Below are positions 8,516 to 16,658 of a stretch of 59,462 bases of DNA, piece by piece; positions within the stretch are counted from its first letter, which is position 1; each line of letters begins with the position of its first letter. The notes beneath the pieces are model-generated. The model made no database searches, was not told the origin of the DNA, and worked only from the letters and a program-made list of their open reading frames with translations. Both the position numbers and the translations under genes were made by a program. The stretch lies in assembly GCA_934489015.1 (NCBI GenBank), contig CAKSSN010000017.1, positions 1-59,462 on the forward strand, given 5' to 3'. The stretch is from an uncultured Clostridia bacterium (lineage in GTDB: Bacteria; Bacillota; Clostridia; UBA1381).

Positions 8516-9748
8516 ATGCAAAATCTGATTGAAATAGGAAAAGCCGCAAAAAAAGCAGCTCATCTGCTTGAGGGCTGCACGGTTAAGGATAAGGCGCTTC
8601 TGGCTATTGCTGACGCACTTGAAGAACGCGCCGGAGAAATAATCGAAGCAAATAGGCTTGATATGGAAGCGGCTGAGAAAAAGGGCATTTCAAAGGCCAT
8701 GCTTGATAGGCTGCGCCTTGATGAAAAGCGCATAAGCGGCATTGCTGACGGAGTAAGAAAGGTTGCCGCACTTGACGACCCGATAGGAAATGTCAGGAAA
8801 ATGTGGAAACGCCCGAACGGACTTGTAATAGGCGAAAAATGCGTTCCTATAGGCGTAATCGCAATTATATACGAAGCAAGACCGAATGTTACGGCGGACG
8901 CGGCGGCACTTTGCCTTAAAACATCGAACAGCGTAATTCTGCGCGGCGGAAGCGAGGCTATAAACTCAAATCTTGCTGTGATGAGGGTTATGCAGGAGGC
9001 GGCATACGGAGCCGGAGTGCCGGAGGGTGCGCTCAATATTATAAGCGATACTTCAAGGGAAACCGCTGCCGAGCTCATGCGGCTTAACGGATATGTTGAC
9101 GTTTTAATTCCGCGCGGCGGAAAGGGACTTATAAAAAGCGTTGTTGAAAACGCAACCGTTCCGGTAATAGAAACGGCTGCCGGTAATTGCCATGTTTATG
9201 TTGAAAAAAGCGCAAAGCCCGAAATGGCAAAAAATATTCTTTTAAATGCTAAGGTGTCGCGCCCGGCGGTGTGCAATGCGTGTGAAACGCTGCTAGTTGA
9301 CAGCGATTATCCGGATATAAAGGGGCTTCTTGATGCGCTTGCGGAAAACGGAGTTGAAATCCGCGCGTGCGACAGAATAACAGAGCGCTTCGGAGATTTT
9401 AAAAGTGCTTCTGAGGAGGACTGGTATGAGGAATACAACGATTATATAATCGCGGTTAAAGCAGTTGACGGCATAGATGAGGCAATAGAGCATATAAACA
9501 AGTATAACACGGGTCATTCGGAAGCTATTGTAACGGAAAATTATGAAAAGTCGCAGAAATTTTTAAATGAGGTTGACGCGGCGGCGGTTTACGTTAATGC
9601 ATCAACACGTTTTACGGACGGCTTTGAGTTCGGCTTCGGAGCGGAAATAGGCATAAGCACGCAGAAAATACACGCGCGCGGTCCTATGGGGCTTGACGCG
9701 CTCACGTCGGTAAAATATATAGTTTACGGAAACGGACAGGTAAGATAA
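8516..9748 (+). CDS. proA: Gamma-glutamyl phosphate reductase
   Basis: ProA reduces glutamyl 5-phosphate to glutamate 5-semialdehyde with NADPH, the second step of proline synthesis. The 410-residue product has the usual length. Its aldehyde-dehydrogenase fold shows YEARPNVTADAAALCLKTSN near residue 120, the ProA hallmarks IPRGGKGLI and VIETAAGNCHVYV, and the catalytic cysteine region VCNACETLLV near 257. The ATG follows the proB stop by 2 bases and the GGAGG site lies inside the proB 3' end, so translation is probably coupled. proBA would form the channelling pair for the unstable phosphate intermediate. Confidence 0.97.
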   Translation: MQNLIEIGKAAKKAAHLLEGCTVKDKALLAIADALEERAGEIIEANRLDMEAAEKKGISKAMLDRLRLDEKRISGIADGVRKVAALDDPIGNVRKMWKRPNGLVIGEKCVPIGVIAIIYEARPNVTADAAALCLKTSNSVILRGGSEAINSNLAVMRVMQEAAYGAGVPEGALNIISDTSRETAAELMRLNGYVDVLIPRGGKGLIKSVVENATVPVIETAAGNCHVYVEKSAKPEMAKNILLNAKVSRPAVCNACETLLVDSDYPDIKGLLDALAENGVEIRACDRITERFGDFKSASEEDWYEEYNDYIIAVKAVDGIDEAIEHINKYNTGHSEAIVTENYEKSQKFLNEVDAAAVYVNASTRFTDGFEFGFGAEIGISTQKIHARGPMGLDALTSVKYIVYGNGQVR

Positions 9749-9765
9749 AGAAAAGGGGATAAACT

Positions 9766-10335
9766 ATGCAGCTTCTCAAGGACAGAATTTTAAGTGACGG
9801 TTTGGTTATCGGGGATATTGTAAAGGTCGGCAGCTTTTTAAATCATCAGATGGATATCGGTCTTTTGCAGGAAATAGGAAAGGAATTTAAAAGGCGCTAC
9901 GCCGATGAAAAAATAACAAAAATTTTGACTATAGAGTCCTCCGGAATAGGAATTGCGGCTATAGCGGCGCAGTATTTTGATAATGCTCCGGTTGTTTTTG
10001 CGAAAAAAACGCAGTCAAAAAATCTTGTCGGAGAGGTGCTGACATCTAAGGTCGTTTCGTTTACAAAGGGTATAGAATATGACATAATCGTTGAAAAGTG
10101 TCTTTTGTCGGCAGAGGACAGAGTTCTCGTTATTGATGATTTTTTGGCAAAAGGACAGGCGCTTAACGGGCTTATTGACCTTATAGAGCAGTCGGGAGCC
10201 GCTCTTGCGGGATGTGGAATTGTTATAGAAAAAGGGTTTCAGGACGGCGGAACGCTTATCAGAAACAGAGGAATACGCGTTGAGTCGCTTGCGATAATTG
10301 ACGGAGTTTCCGACGGAAAAGTAATATTTAAATAG
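9766..10335 (+). CDS. xpt: Xanthine phosphoribosyltransferase
   Basis: Xpt makes XMP from xanthine and PRPP in purine salvage. The 189-residue protein shows the family N-terminus (LLKDRILSDG) and a FLNHQMD segment near residue 27. It also has the ESSGI loop near 58, a FAKKTQSKNL stretch near 78, and the PRPP loop VLVIDDFLAKGQA near 123. It follows proA by 17 bases with an AGGGG site, so it seems to be the last gene of the proBA operon. No purine riboswitch is visible ahead of it, which fits expression from the upstream promoter. Confidence 0.94.
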   Translation: MQLLKDRILSDGLVIGDIVKVGSFLNHQMDIGLLQEIGKEFKRRYADEKITKILTIESSGIGIAAIAAQYFDNAPVVFAKKTQSKNLVGEVLTSKVVSFTKGIEYDIIVEKCLLSAEDRVLVIDDFLAKGQALNGLIDLIEQSGAALAGCGIVIEKGFQDGGTLIRNRGIRVESLAIIDGVSDGKVIFK

Positions 10336-10362
10336 TGTGACCGGTTATTTTATAATCCCGCA

Positions 10363-10391
10363 TTGAAAACGTATTATTAATTAAATATTAT
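10363..10391 (+). promoter_or_regulatory. Probable promoter of the BspA-like gene
   Basis: TTGAAA (10363-10368), 17 bases, then TATTAT (10386-10391), placed 21 bases before the chosen ATG. Confidence 0.5.
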
Positions 10392-10412
10392 AAATTGTTG
10401 TGGAAGTTAAGT

Positions 10413-11825
10413 ATGAAAGAGATAAAACATAGTTTATTTTGGATATTTTGTACCTTTGCGATTGTTATTATTACAAGATCATCAAGTGTTTCGGCAGCTT
10501 TAAGCGGTACGTGCGGAGATAATTTAAAATGGGTGCTTGATAACAGCGGAGTTCTTACGGTCAGCGGTGTCGGAGATATGCAGGATTTTGACTTATTTGA
10601 TAAAGACAATATTAAAAATATAGTAATAGAGGATGGCGTTACAAGTATAAGCGAACATGCATTTTCTTTTTGTGATAATCTAACGTCGGTTGTAATTCCA
10701 AACAGCGTTACAAAAATTGATCGCTGCGCTTTTTACAGTTGTGAGAAACTGGCCTCAATAGAGATGTCGGAAAATGTCATAAATGTAGGTATTTCAGCGT
10801 TTAATGATACCGCATATTATAATAATAAAAATAATTGGTATGAAGGTGCATGTTATATTGATGATATTTTAATTGGTGTTGAAAAAGATATAAAAGATCG
10901 GGTGATAATTAAAAACGGCACAAGATTAATTGCATCAAGAGCTTTTTATGAGAGCTGGAATTTGAGAGCGGTTACAATACCCAAAAGCGTTTTATATATT
11001 TGTGATGAAGCTTTTTATAATGTTGGCATTAGGGTTGCGTATTATGACGGAACCGAAGCCGAGTGGGAAAATGTAAAAATAGGTTCGGACAATAACACTC
11101 TTACAACATATATAAAAAACAAAGATAATGTAACCGTTAACAGTGGTTCCATCGGCAGTAATATCGACTGGACATTAAATATGTCAACAGGAGAAATGAA
11201 TATAAACGGAAGCGGAGAACTGACTTCTTGTGGTTGGGAAACGTATAAGTATAATATAGAAACTGTGAACATTACCGGAAATATAACCAAAATAGGCAAA
11301 TCGGTATTTTATTATCATGATAACCTCAGATCCGTTATTATACCTGACAGTGTAACATCTATAGAGTATGAAGCGTTTGCAAATTGTGGTAGTCTTAAAT
11401 CGATTATAATATCCGGTAAACTGATTAGTATTGGCGAAGATGCGTTTTACAATACTGCTTACTATGCAGATGAAAATAACTGGGATCATGGAGTATTATA
11501 TCTTGATAACTACCTGATTGCCGCAAAGAGTACAATATATGGAGTATGCAATATAAAAGAAAATACCCGGATTTTAGCAGACGGCTCGTTTAAAAATTGC
11601 AGTGGATTGACTGATGTTACAATGCCTAAAAGTGTAGTGCATATAGGAGTAGATGCATTCAGAGGATGCGAGAATTTAATTTCGGTAAAATTATCTGATA
11701 ATATTACCGAAATAAGTAAAGGTACATTTTTGGGGTGTAAGGCTTTGTCATCAATTATAATACCGGATAGTGTTAAATCTATCGGTAATGATGCCTTTTA
11801 CAATTGCTGTTTGCAATGCAGCTAA
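10413..11825 (+). CDS. BspA-type leucine-rich-repeat secreted protein, N-terminal part
   Basis: This exported surface protein has 470 residues and a signal peptide (hydrophobic 8-28, ending near VSA). LRR_5 repeats follow, with the form 'NLTSVVIPNSVTKIDRCAF' recurring near residues 85, 310 and 430. BspA-like repeats mediate binding to host or matrix components in oral and gut bacteria. The ATG at 10413 has GGAAG 6 bases upstream; the longer TTG frame from 10395 is less likely. The protein stops abruptly one residue pattern into a repeat (AFYNC), at a place where another frame continues. It is therefore probably a truncated product of a frameshifted gene. Its AT-rich sequence differs from the flanking housekeeping genes. 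Confidence 0.75.
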   Translation: MKEIKHSLFWIFCTFAIVIITRSSSVSAALSGTCGDNLKWVLDNSGVLTVSGVGDMQDFDLFDKDNIKNIVIEDGVTSISEHAFSFCDNLTSVVIPNSVTKIDRCAFYSCEKLASIEMSENVINVGISAFNDTAYYNNKNNWYEGACYIDDILIGVEKDIKDRVIIKNGTRLIASRAFYESWNLRAVTIPKSVLYICDEAFYNVGIRVAYYDGTEAEWENVKIGSDNNTLTTYIKNKDNVTVNSGSIGSNIDWTLNMSTGEMNINGSGELTSCGWETYKYNIETVNITGNITKIGKSVFYYHDNLRSVIIPDSVTSIEYEAFANCGSLKSIIISGKLISIGEDAFYNTAYYADENNWDHGVLYLDNYLIAAKSTIYGVCNIKENTRILADGSFKNCSGLTDVTMPKSVVHIGVDAFRGCENLISVKLSDNITEISKGTFLGCKALSSIIIPDSVKSIGNDAFYNCCLQCS

Positions 11826-12924
11826 TACGGAAACAGAAACATCGTTGTTTAATATGGATAAACCAAAAGCAAGATTTTTAATTGATTACGGAAAGCCCTT
11901 CGTTTTGACTAACAGCAATAATGAAAAATTGTATTTTGACGGAAATGTTTATTCGGGAAATATGGAGGTTATGGATTTTTCTTATATAAGCTCGGATAAT
12001 TGTTTTAAAAATCAATTTATTGTAAATTTTTCGGAAAGCTTTATTGTTGAATGCAGTGATGGCACAAGTGATTTTACACTGGATAAGGGCGGCGAGTATT
12101 ATAAAATCGAATCCACCAATTCAAATAAGGTAACATTTAGGGATAATGACGTTTTAATAGATGGGTCAAATATGCAGGCGTCTGTTTGGACAACGGATAA
12201 TACAACGCAATCACAGCTGCTGTTTATGAGCTTATCCTCTGATGAGAGCTTTAGTATTACAAAAAATGATGATAAATTGGATATTAAGTCGAACAGTCCT
12301 TTGACGAATGTTAATTTATCGTGGTTGGATGGTGCTGATGTAACATCTGAAACTTTGCCCGACGATACAACAATATCTATTTCCGGAGAAGTATCGGACA
12401 GCTCTGTATTATTTGATTTAAAAAATAAATGTGCCGAAATATCAAGTAATAAAAAATATGATAATGCGTATGTTTATGCGGCTTGTTATAAAAATAACAA
12501 ACTAACAGAGCTTTATTCAAAGACTGTGGATTTGAAAGATAAAAGCACAAAAGTATTTTTTGAGGATTTGGATTTTGATTTGTATGATATGATTAAAATT
12601 TTTGTGTGGGAAAGTCAGGAATCAATAAAGCCCATATGCAAACCATGTACTGTGTTATTAAATCCGATAGATTATGATTTTAGAACCGGAACAGTTTATA
12701 TTCGAAGTAATATAAATTGTAATAATGCTAATGTTGTTGCAGCTGTATATGAAGAAAACAGACTTCTTGATGTTGAGGTTGTAAAGACAGAAATAAAAAA
12801 GGGTTCGAATGAAGTTATACTTGATGATTTGATTAATAAAAATGCAGATGAGTTTAAAATATTTGTGTGGGACGGTAATATGAAGCCTTTATTTGATGCG
12901 GTTACCGTAAATACGGAAAATTAA
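11770..12924 (+). CDS. Out-of-frame C-terminal part of the BspA-like gene
   Basis: This frame opens at 11761, overlaps the end of the leucine-rich-repeat ORF and runs 384 codons. Its possible starts (GTG 11770, ATG 11788 or 11791) have no ribosome site, and the first residues lack a signal peptide, so independent translation is unlikely. The C-terminal half has two copies of a beta-sandwich-like module with AACYKNNKLTEL / AAVYEENRLLDV and KIFVWES / KIFVWDGNMKPL motifs. I know such modules from the ends of clostridial secreted proteins. A +1 shift between 11761 and 11825 would join it to the repeat protein, giving about 836 residues. It is probably a pseudogene or a phase-variable gene. Confidence 0.6.
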   Translation: MLNLSVMMPFTIAVCNAANTETETSLFNMDKPKARFLIDYGKPFVLTNSNNEKLYFDGNVYSGNMEVMDFSYISSDNCFKNQFIVNFSESFIVECSDGTSDFTLDKGGEYYKIESTNSNKVTFRDNDVLIDGSNMQASVWTTDNTTQSQLLFMSLSSDESFSITKNDDKLDIKSNSPLTNVNLSWLDGADVTSETLPDDTTISISGEVSDSSVLFDLKNKCAEISSNKKYDNAYVYAACYKNNKLTELYSKTVDLKDKSTKVFFEDLDFDLYDMIKIFVWESQESIKPICKPCTVLLNPIDYDFRTGTVYIRSNINCNNANVVAAVYEENRLLDVEVVKTEIKKGSNEVILDDLINKNADEFKIFVWDGNMKPLFDAVTVNTEN

Positions 12925-13013
12925 AAAGCATGTGGATAGAAAAGCCTGAATATATGCAAAAATTAACTTAAACAAAACGTGCTAAATGATTTGGATTATA
13001 GTTTAAATAAATA

Positions 13014-13042
13014 TTGACATTTCGCTTTAGGTATGATAAAAT
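13014..13042 (+). promoter_or_regulatory. Sigma-A promoter of the 13056-15255 operon
   Basis: TTGACA (13014-13019), 17 bases, then TAAAAT (13037-13042), 13 bases before the first possible start codon. Confidence 0.6.
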
Positions 13043-13055
13043 AGAAAAGAGGTAG

Positions 13056-13505
13056 ATGGGGTTGGCATACAATTTACAGCTTACGCGTGAGAAGACTTAT
13101 GAGCTTCTTGAGCTTACACTTACAAACGGAGCGCATCCGATTATTGTGCTTGACGACCCTGAAGGCATTGCTCACGAGCTTTTTATAGATTTGCTGTTTG
13201 CGGACAGGAAAGACACGGAAATATTTAATTACAGCGATTTTATAATGAATCAGGCATTCAGTATGGAAAGCATGAATGAGCTTGCAAAAAGACGCTACAT
13301 AGTTGTGGAGGACGTGAAATATCTTTACGGTAAATCAGCCACTTCAAAAATTCTTGCCGATTTTGCCGAAAAAATGCTTGCGTCGGATACGGGCGTTATA
13401 TTTGTGGGCAGACACGCGATAATGGATATGGCAGAGTTTATTGAACAGGCGGAGGACTCCGTTCAGTATGTTATTGCTCTTGATTTGGAAGGAAACGGTG
13501 TTTAA
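13056..13505 (+). CDS. Small AAA-like ATPase-fold protein without Walker A
   Basis: I do not recognise this 149-residue protein with certainty. A strand-turn HPIIVLDDPEG (near 28-38) stands where a P-loop would be but lacks GxxGxGKT. The later stretch YIVVEDVKYLYGK (near 82-94), followed by a helix and VIFVGRHAIMD, resembles the Walker B region of DnaA (LLIDDIQFLAGK...). It could be a degenerate DnaA-like or HolB-like (delta prime) domain; holB lies just before ricT (yaaT) in Bacillus, so position favours a HolB relic. The start is uncertain: ATG 13056 has GAGG only 3 bases away, while TTG 13062 is better spaced. The stop is followed immediately by the TPR gene. Confidence 0.55.
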   Translation: MGLAYNLQLTREKTYELLELTLTNGAHPIIVLDDPEGIAHELFIDLLFADRKDTEIFNYSDFIMNQAFSMESMNELAKRRYIVVEDVKYLYGKSATSKILADFAEKMLASDTGVIFVGRHAIMDMAEFIEQAEDSVQYVIALDLEGNGV

Positions 13506-13506
13506 A

Positions 13507-14346
13507 ATGAAGAAAATGAAGCGTGGTATTATAATTAGTCTTGCGGCTGTTTTTGTTGTTTCGGTGGTTTTGTTTGTGCTTCAGCAAAGGGAGCTTGCGA
13601 CAAAATATTCGGAGGCGGTTTCGTATGCGGAAAAGGGTGATTACGAGCACGCATATGAGCTTATGAACGCTATGGGAACATACCACGATTCCGAGGATCT
13701 GCTGCAGCAGTATCAAAACGAAATAAACTATCAAAAAGCAACGAGCTATTATGCCGAAGGCAAGTATGACGAGGCGATAGAGCTTTTCGGTCAGCTGGCT
13801 TTGGAGGGAAAGGGCTATAAGGATTCGATTGATTTGCAAAATGAGGTTGAATATAAAAAGGCGGTTGTTCTTGAGGGTGAAGGAAATCTTACAGAGGCTC
13901 TTGCCGTGTTTAATTCCTTGCCGAGAAGCTATGCCGATGTTTCCGAAAGAATAGAGGAGATAGGCTATGCAACTAAATTTATTGACAAATGGTACTGCAA
14001 GGAGCACAGCATTGATTTGATTATCAAGGGACGCATCTCGGAGGAGAATGTTACATATCTCGATGTTGAAATCAAGGACAGAAACGGATTTTTGCTCGGC
14101 GACGAAACAAATAGGCTCAAAGGCAAAAATATAGTTTTGAGCGAGGACAGATTTACATGGGATATGTTCGGAGACGGCGTTAAATATGCCGTTCAGCTCA
14201 GAGATAATAAAATCAGATTTTCAAAGCAGCCCGTTACGGAGGAAAGCAATATTGTAACGTTTGTAAGAAAGCTTCAGAATAACGTAAATGAGGTTGACGG
14301 CGATATAAATGCGGATGTAAACCGCAGCGTGGACGCAGGAGTATAA
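13507..14346 (+). CDS. Membrane-anchored TPR-like protein
   Basis: The protein has 279 residues. A basic N-terminus and one membrane helix (about residues 8-25, IIISLAAVFVVSVVLFVL) suggest an anchor with the rest outside. Tetratricopeptide-like helix pairs follow (AVSYAEKGDYEHAYELM, ATSYYAEGKYDEAIELF, AVVLEGEGNLTEALAVF; about residues 36-145). A C-terminal beta-rich domain with no known family (about 155-265) ends the protein. The start at 13507 follows the previous stop by one base, with GGAAGGA inside the upstream gene. It is in the same operon as ricT. The function is unknown; TPRs suggest a scaffolding role. Confidence 0.7.
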   Translation: MKKMKRGIIISLAAVFVVSVVLFVLQQRELATKYSEAVSYAEKGDYEHAYELMNAMGTYHDSEDLLQQYQNEINYQKATSYYAEGKYDEAIELFGQLALEGKGYKDSIDLQNEVEYKKAVVLEGEGNLTEALAVFNSLPRSYADVSERIEEIGYATKFIDKWYCKEHSIDLIIKGRISEENVTYLDVEIKDRNGFLLGDETNRLKGKNIVLSEDRFTWDMFGDGVKYAVQLRDNKIRFSKQPVTEESNIVTFVRKLQNNVNEVDGDINADVNRSVDAGV

Positions 14347-14385
14347 TTTTTTCGGATGCGAATTTTTTGAAGGGAAAAATATTAT

Positions 14386-15255
14386 ATGTTGGATGTTATA
14401 GGAATAAGGTTTAAGCCGGTTGGGAAGATTTATTATTTTAATCCGGCAGGCTTTGATATAAAGGTCGGCGATCATGTCATTGTCGAAACGGCGCGCGGAA
14501 TTGAGTACGGAGCGGTTGTTTTGTGCCGGAAAATTTCGGAGGATGAATTTGATAAGCCGATTAAGCCGGTAATGCGTGTTGCAAATGACGGGGATAACAG
14601 GAAAAACGAAGAAAATAAGAGAAAATCAAAGGAAGCATTCGGACTTTGCGAGGAAAAAATAGAAAAGCACGGTCTTGATATGAATTTGGTTGATGTCGAA
14701 TATACGTTTGACGGAAGCAAGCTTCTTTTCTACTTCACTGCCGACGGCAGGGTTGATTTCCGTGAGCTTGTTAAGGATCTTGCAACGGTATTCAGAACAA
14801 GAATTGAGCTCAGGCAAATCGGCGTAAGAGATGAGTCGAAAATGATGGGCTGTCTCGGAATATGCGGCAGACCCGTGTGTTGTTCGCAGTTTCTCGGAGA
14901 ATTTATGCCGGTGTCGATAAAAATGGCAAAAGAGCAGGGACTTTCGCTTAATCCCACAAAAATTTCAGGGTCATGCGGAAGGCTTATGTGCTGTCTGAAT
15001 TATGAGCAGGAGGGATATGAAAGCCTGCTTAAAAAGCTCCCGAAAAAGGGCGCTCTTGTCCATACTCCCGACGGAAAGGGCAGAGTTGACAGCGTTAATG
15101 TGCTTAAACAAAGAGTTTGTGTAAAATTTGATAAATCGGGTGAGCAAACAGTACAAGAATATTCAGCTGATGAGCTTAAAGTTATAAAAAATGCACATAA
15201 CAATGATGAAATTGAAAAAATTGATGAAGAAATTTTAAAAACACTTGAAGACTGA
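14386..15255 (+). CDS. ricT: PSP1-domain protein RicT (YaaT)
   Basis: RicT is part of the RicAFT (Y-) complex, which in B. subtilis carries Fe-S clusters, works with RNase Y in mRNA processing and promotes Spo0A phosphorylation. The 289-residue protein matches along its length. The N-terminal VGKIYYFNPAGFDIKVGD is followed by the PSP1 region with RTRIELRQIGVRDESKMMG. The cysteine cluster is CLGICGRPVCC (near 159-169) and CGRLMCCLNYE (near 198-208), the likely Fe-S ligands. The ATG has AAGGG upstream. The gene end contains the promoter of the next gene. Confidence 0.93.
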   Translation: MLDVIGIRFKPVGKIYYFNPAGFDIKVGDHVIVETARGIEYGAVVLCRKISEDEFDKPIKPVMRVANDGDNRKNEENKRKSKEAFGLCEEKIEKHGLDMNLVDVEYTFDGSKLLFYFTADGRVDFRELVKDLATVFRTRIELRQIGVRDESKMMGCLGICGRPVCCSQFLGEFMPVSIKMAKEQGLSLNPTKISGSCGRLMCCLNYEQEGYESLLKKLPKKGALVHTPDGKGRVDSVNVLKQRVCVKFDKSGEQTVQEYSADELKVIKNAHNNDEIEKIDEEILKTLED

Positions 15256-15273
15256 AAAAAATTGTGATATAAT
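15245..15273 (+). promoter_or_regulatory. Promoter of the ferredoxin gene
   Basis: TTGAAG (15245-15250), 17 bases, then a perfect TATAAT (15268-15273). The -35 box lies inside the last codons of ricT. Confidence 0.65.
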
Positions 15274-15320
15274 TGTACAAAAGCAGATTTTTTGCTTTAA
15301 TATTAAGGAGGTGTATTCCA

Positions 15321-15491
15321 ATGGCATATAAAATTACAGACGACTGCATCAGCTGCGGCGCTTGCGCAAGTGCTTGTCCTGTTGAATGCATCAGCGAGGG
15401 TGATTCAAAGTACGTTATCGACGAATCACAGTGCATTGAATGCGGTTCATGTGCGGGAACTTGTCCGGTAGGCGCTCCTGTTCAGGAATAA
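15321..15491 (+). CDS. 2[4Fe-4S] clostridial-type ferredoxin
   Basis: This 56-residue low-potential electron carrier has two classical cluster motifs, CISCGACASACP (near 10-21) and CIECGSCAGTCP (near 38-49). In anaerobes such ferredoxins serve pyruvate:ferredoxin oxidoreductase, hydrogenase and similar enzymes. The open frame extends back to 15273, but the ATG at 15321 has a strong AAGGAGGTG 7 bases upstream and gives the standard length. The gene has its own promoter and terminator, so it is monocistronic. Confidence 0.95.
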   Translation: MAYKITDDCISCGACASACPVECISEGDSKYVIDESQCIECGSCAGTCPVGAPVQE

Positions 15492-15504
15492 TTATCACAA
15501 ATAA

Positions 15505-15546
15505 AAGGGCGAACGTGCGAATAATTGTGCGGACGCTCTTTTTTTT
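15505..15546 (+). terminator. Intrinsic terminator after the ferredoxin gene
   Basis: AAGGGCG pairs with CGCTCTT (one G-T pair) around an inner GTGC/GTGC wobble stem, followed by a run of T residues (15539-15546). Confidence 0.7.
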
Positions 15547-15644
15547 CTTTGTATAATATGCTTACAGTATGGTCAAAATGTATGTATTTGTTGATTAAAC
15601 GTACCAAAAACATGGAAAAAACGTCGAAAATAAATAAAATATCC

Positions 15645-15673
15645 TTGACATAAATAGCTAAGTAATATATAAT
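15645..15673 (+). promoter_or_regulatory. Consensus sigma-A promoter of the str operon
   Basis: A perfect TTGACA (15645-15650), 17 bases, and a perfect TATAAT (15668-15673), 74 bases before the L7Ae-like gene. This strength is expected for a ribosomal operon. It also shows that here the operon is uncoupled from rpoBC. Confidence 0.85.
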
Positions 15674-15747
15674 AATATAGGTTATCGTTTAATAGTGGGC
15701 GTGTATGTAGTTGCGCCGGAAAGCAATTTGTTGGAGGTATACTCATT

Positions 15748-15990
15748 ATGATTTCTGATGCGGACCGACCGTGTCTTGTAGTTGGATTAAAACAGGTTAA
15801 AAAGGCTCTTGCGGACAAGCGTGCGGAAAAGGTTTTCCTTGCCGGCGACTGCGACGGTGAGCTTAAAAATACTGTTGAGGAGCTATGCAAAAGAGCCGAA
15901 ATTTCTCCGGTTTATGTTGAAACGATGATGCAGCTCGGCAGCGAATGCGGCATTGATGTAAAAGCGTCGTGCGCGTGCGTTTGCAGATAA
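15748..15990 (+). CDS. rplGB: L7Ae-like ribosomal/kink-turn RNA-binding protein (YbxF type)
   Basis: The 80-residue L7Ae/L30e/S12e-family protein is equivalent to B. subtilis YbxF (RplGB), which binds RNA kink-turns and lies at the same place before rpsL. Matching features are a GLKQVKKAL N-terminal helix, the KVFLAGDCD strand, and the C-terminal signature ETMMQLGSECGIDVKASCA with the glycine-rich turn that contacts the k-turn. The C-terminus is unusually cysteine-rich (CACVC). GGAGGT precedes the ATG by 9 bases. It is the first gene after the operon promoter. Confidence 0.88.
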   Translation: MISDADRPCLVVGLKQVKKALADKRAEKVFLAGDCDGELKNTVEELCKRAEISPVYVETMMQLGSECGIDVKASCACVCR

Positions 15991-16004
15991 ATTTTAGGTT
16001 ATTC

Positions 16005-16019
16005 CACATATTTTATGTG
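16005..16019 (+). promoter_or_regulatory. Small hairpin in the rpsL leader
   Basis: CACATA / TATGTG with a TTT loop, a perfect 6-bp stem about 75 bases before rpsL. A looser stem (CGG-CGGA / TCCG-CCG) follows near 16040-16063. A ribosomal-protein leader structure is possible but not shown. Confidence 0.3.
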
Positions 16020-16092
16020 TAATAATATATAATAATCAACGGACGGACTTTATTTCCGCCCGAATAATCAAGAATAGGAGGTGTAATACGGT

Positions 16093-16515
16093 ATGCCTAC
16101 ATTTAATCAATTAGTAAGAAAAGGCAGACAGACATCGGTAAAGAAGTCAACCGCTCCTGCGCTTCAGAAGAGTCTTAACTCTTTGCAGAAGAAGGTAACT
16201 GACAAGAGCTCGCCGCAGAAAAGAGGCGTTTGCACTGCTGTAAGAACGGCTACACCGAAGAAGCCTAACTCGGCTCTTCGTAAAATTGCCAGAGTTCGTC
16301 TCACCAACGGTATTGAGGTAACAGCCTACATTCCGGGTATCGGACATAATCTTCAGGAGCACAGCGTTGTTCTTATCAGAGGCGGAAGGGTACGTGACCT
16401 TCCTGGTACAAGATATCACATTATTCGTGGTACTCTCGATACACAGGGTGTTGCTAACCGCCTGCAGGCAAGATCTAAATACGGTGCTAAGAAGCCGAAG
16501 GCAGCTAAGAAATAA
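16093..16515 (+). CDS. rpsL: 30S ribosomal protein S12
   Basis: S12 sits at the decoding centre of the small subunit and is the classical streptomycin target. The 140-residue sequence is typical: MPTFNQLVRKGR at the start, TPKKPNSALRKIARVRLTNG near 55, and the conserved VLIRGGRVRDLPGTRYHIIRG near 95-115. The lysine in TPKKPNSA corresponds to the residue changed in streptomycin resistance and is the sensitive form here. TAGGAGGTG precedes the ATG. It is followed by rpsG after a 143-base structured gap. Confidence 0.98.
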   Translation: MPTFNQLVRKGRQTSVKKSTAPALQKSLNSLQKKVTDKSSPQKRGVCTAVRTATPKKPNSALRKIARVRLTNGIEVTAYIPGIGHNLQEHSVVLIRGGRVRDLPGTRYHIIRGTLDTQGVANRLQARSKYGAKKPKAAKK

Positions 16516-16539
16516 TGTCGCTTGATTTTTAAGCGGCAG

Positions 16540-16627
16540 TATCACAAATGTGCATATCGGATTATACTGTTTATACATTCGCTAAGCACGAAACGGGGTC
16601 GCAAGGCGGCCTTGAGTACCTGTGATA
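16540..16627 (+). promoter_or_regulatory. Structured leader between rpsL and rpsG
   Basis: A 7-bp stem, TATCACA (16540-16546) with TGTGATA (16621-16627), encloses the region. Inside its 3' side is a hairpin of CAAGG/CCTTG (16602-16614) stacked below GGT/ACC (16597-16599 with 16618-16620), separated by an asymmetric CG/AGT loop. E. coli S7 regulates its operon by binding the rpsL-rpsG spacer, so an S7-type autoregulatory leader is a reasonable guess. Confidence 0.45.
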
Positions 16628-16658
16628 TTCATTAATATTTATGAAGGAGGGAAGTACT

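Noticed and set aside
9748..9766. Purine riboswitch before xpt
   Set aside because: There are only 17 bases between proA and xpt, with no room for an aptamer, and none is seen before proB.
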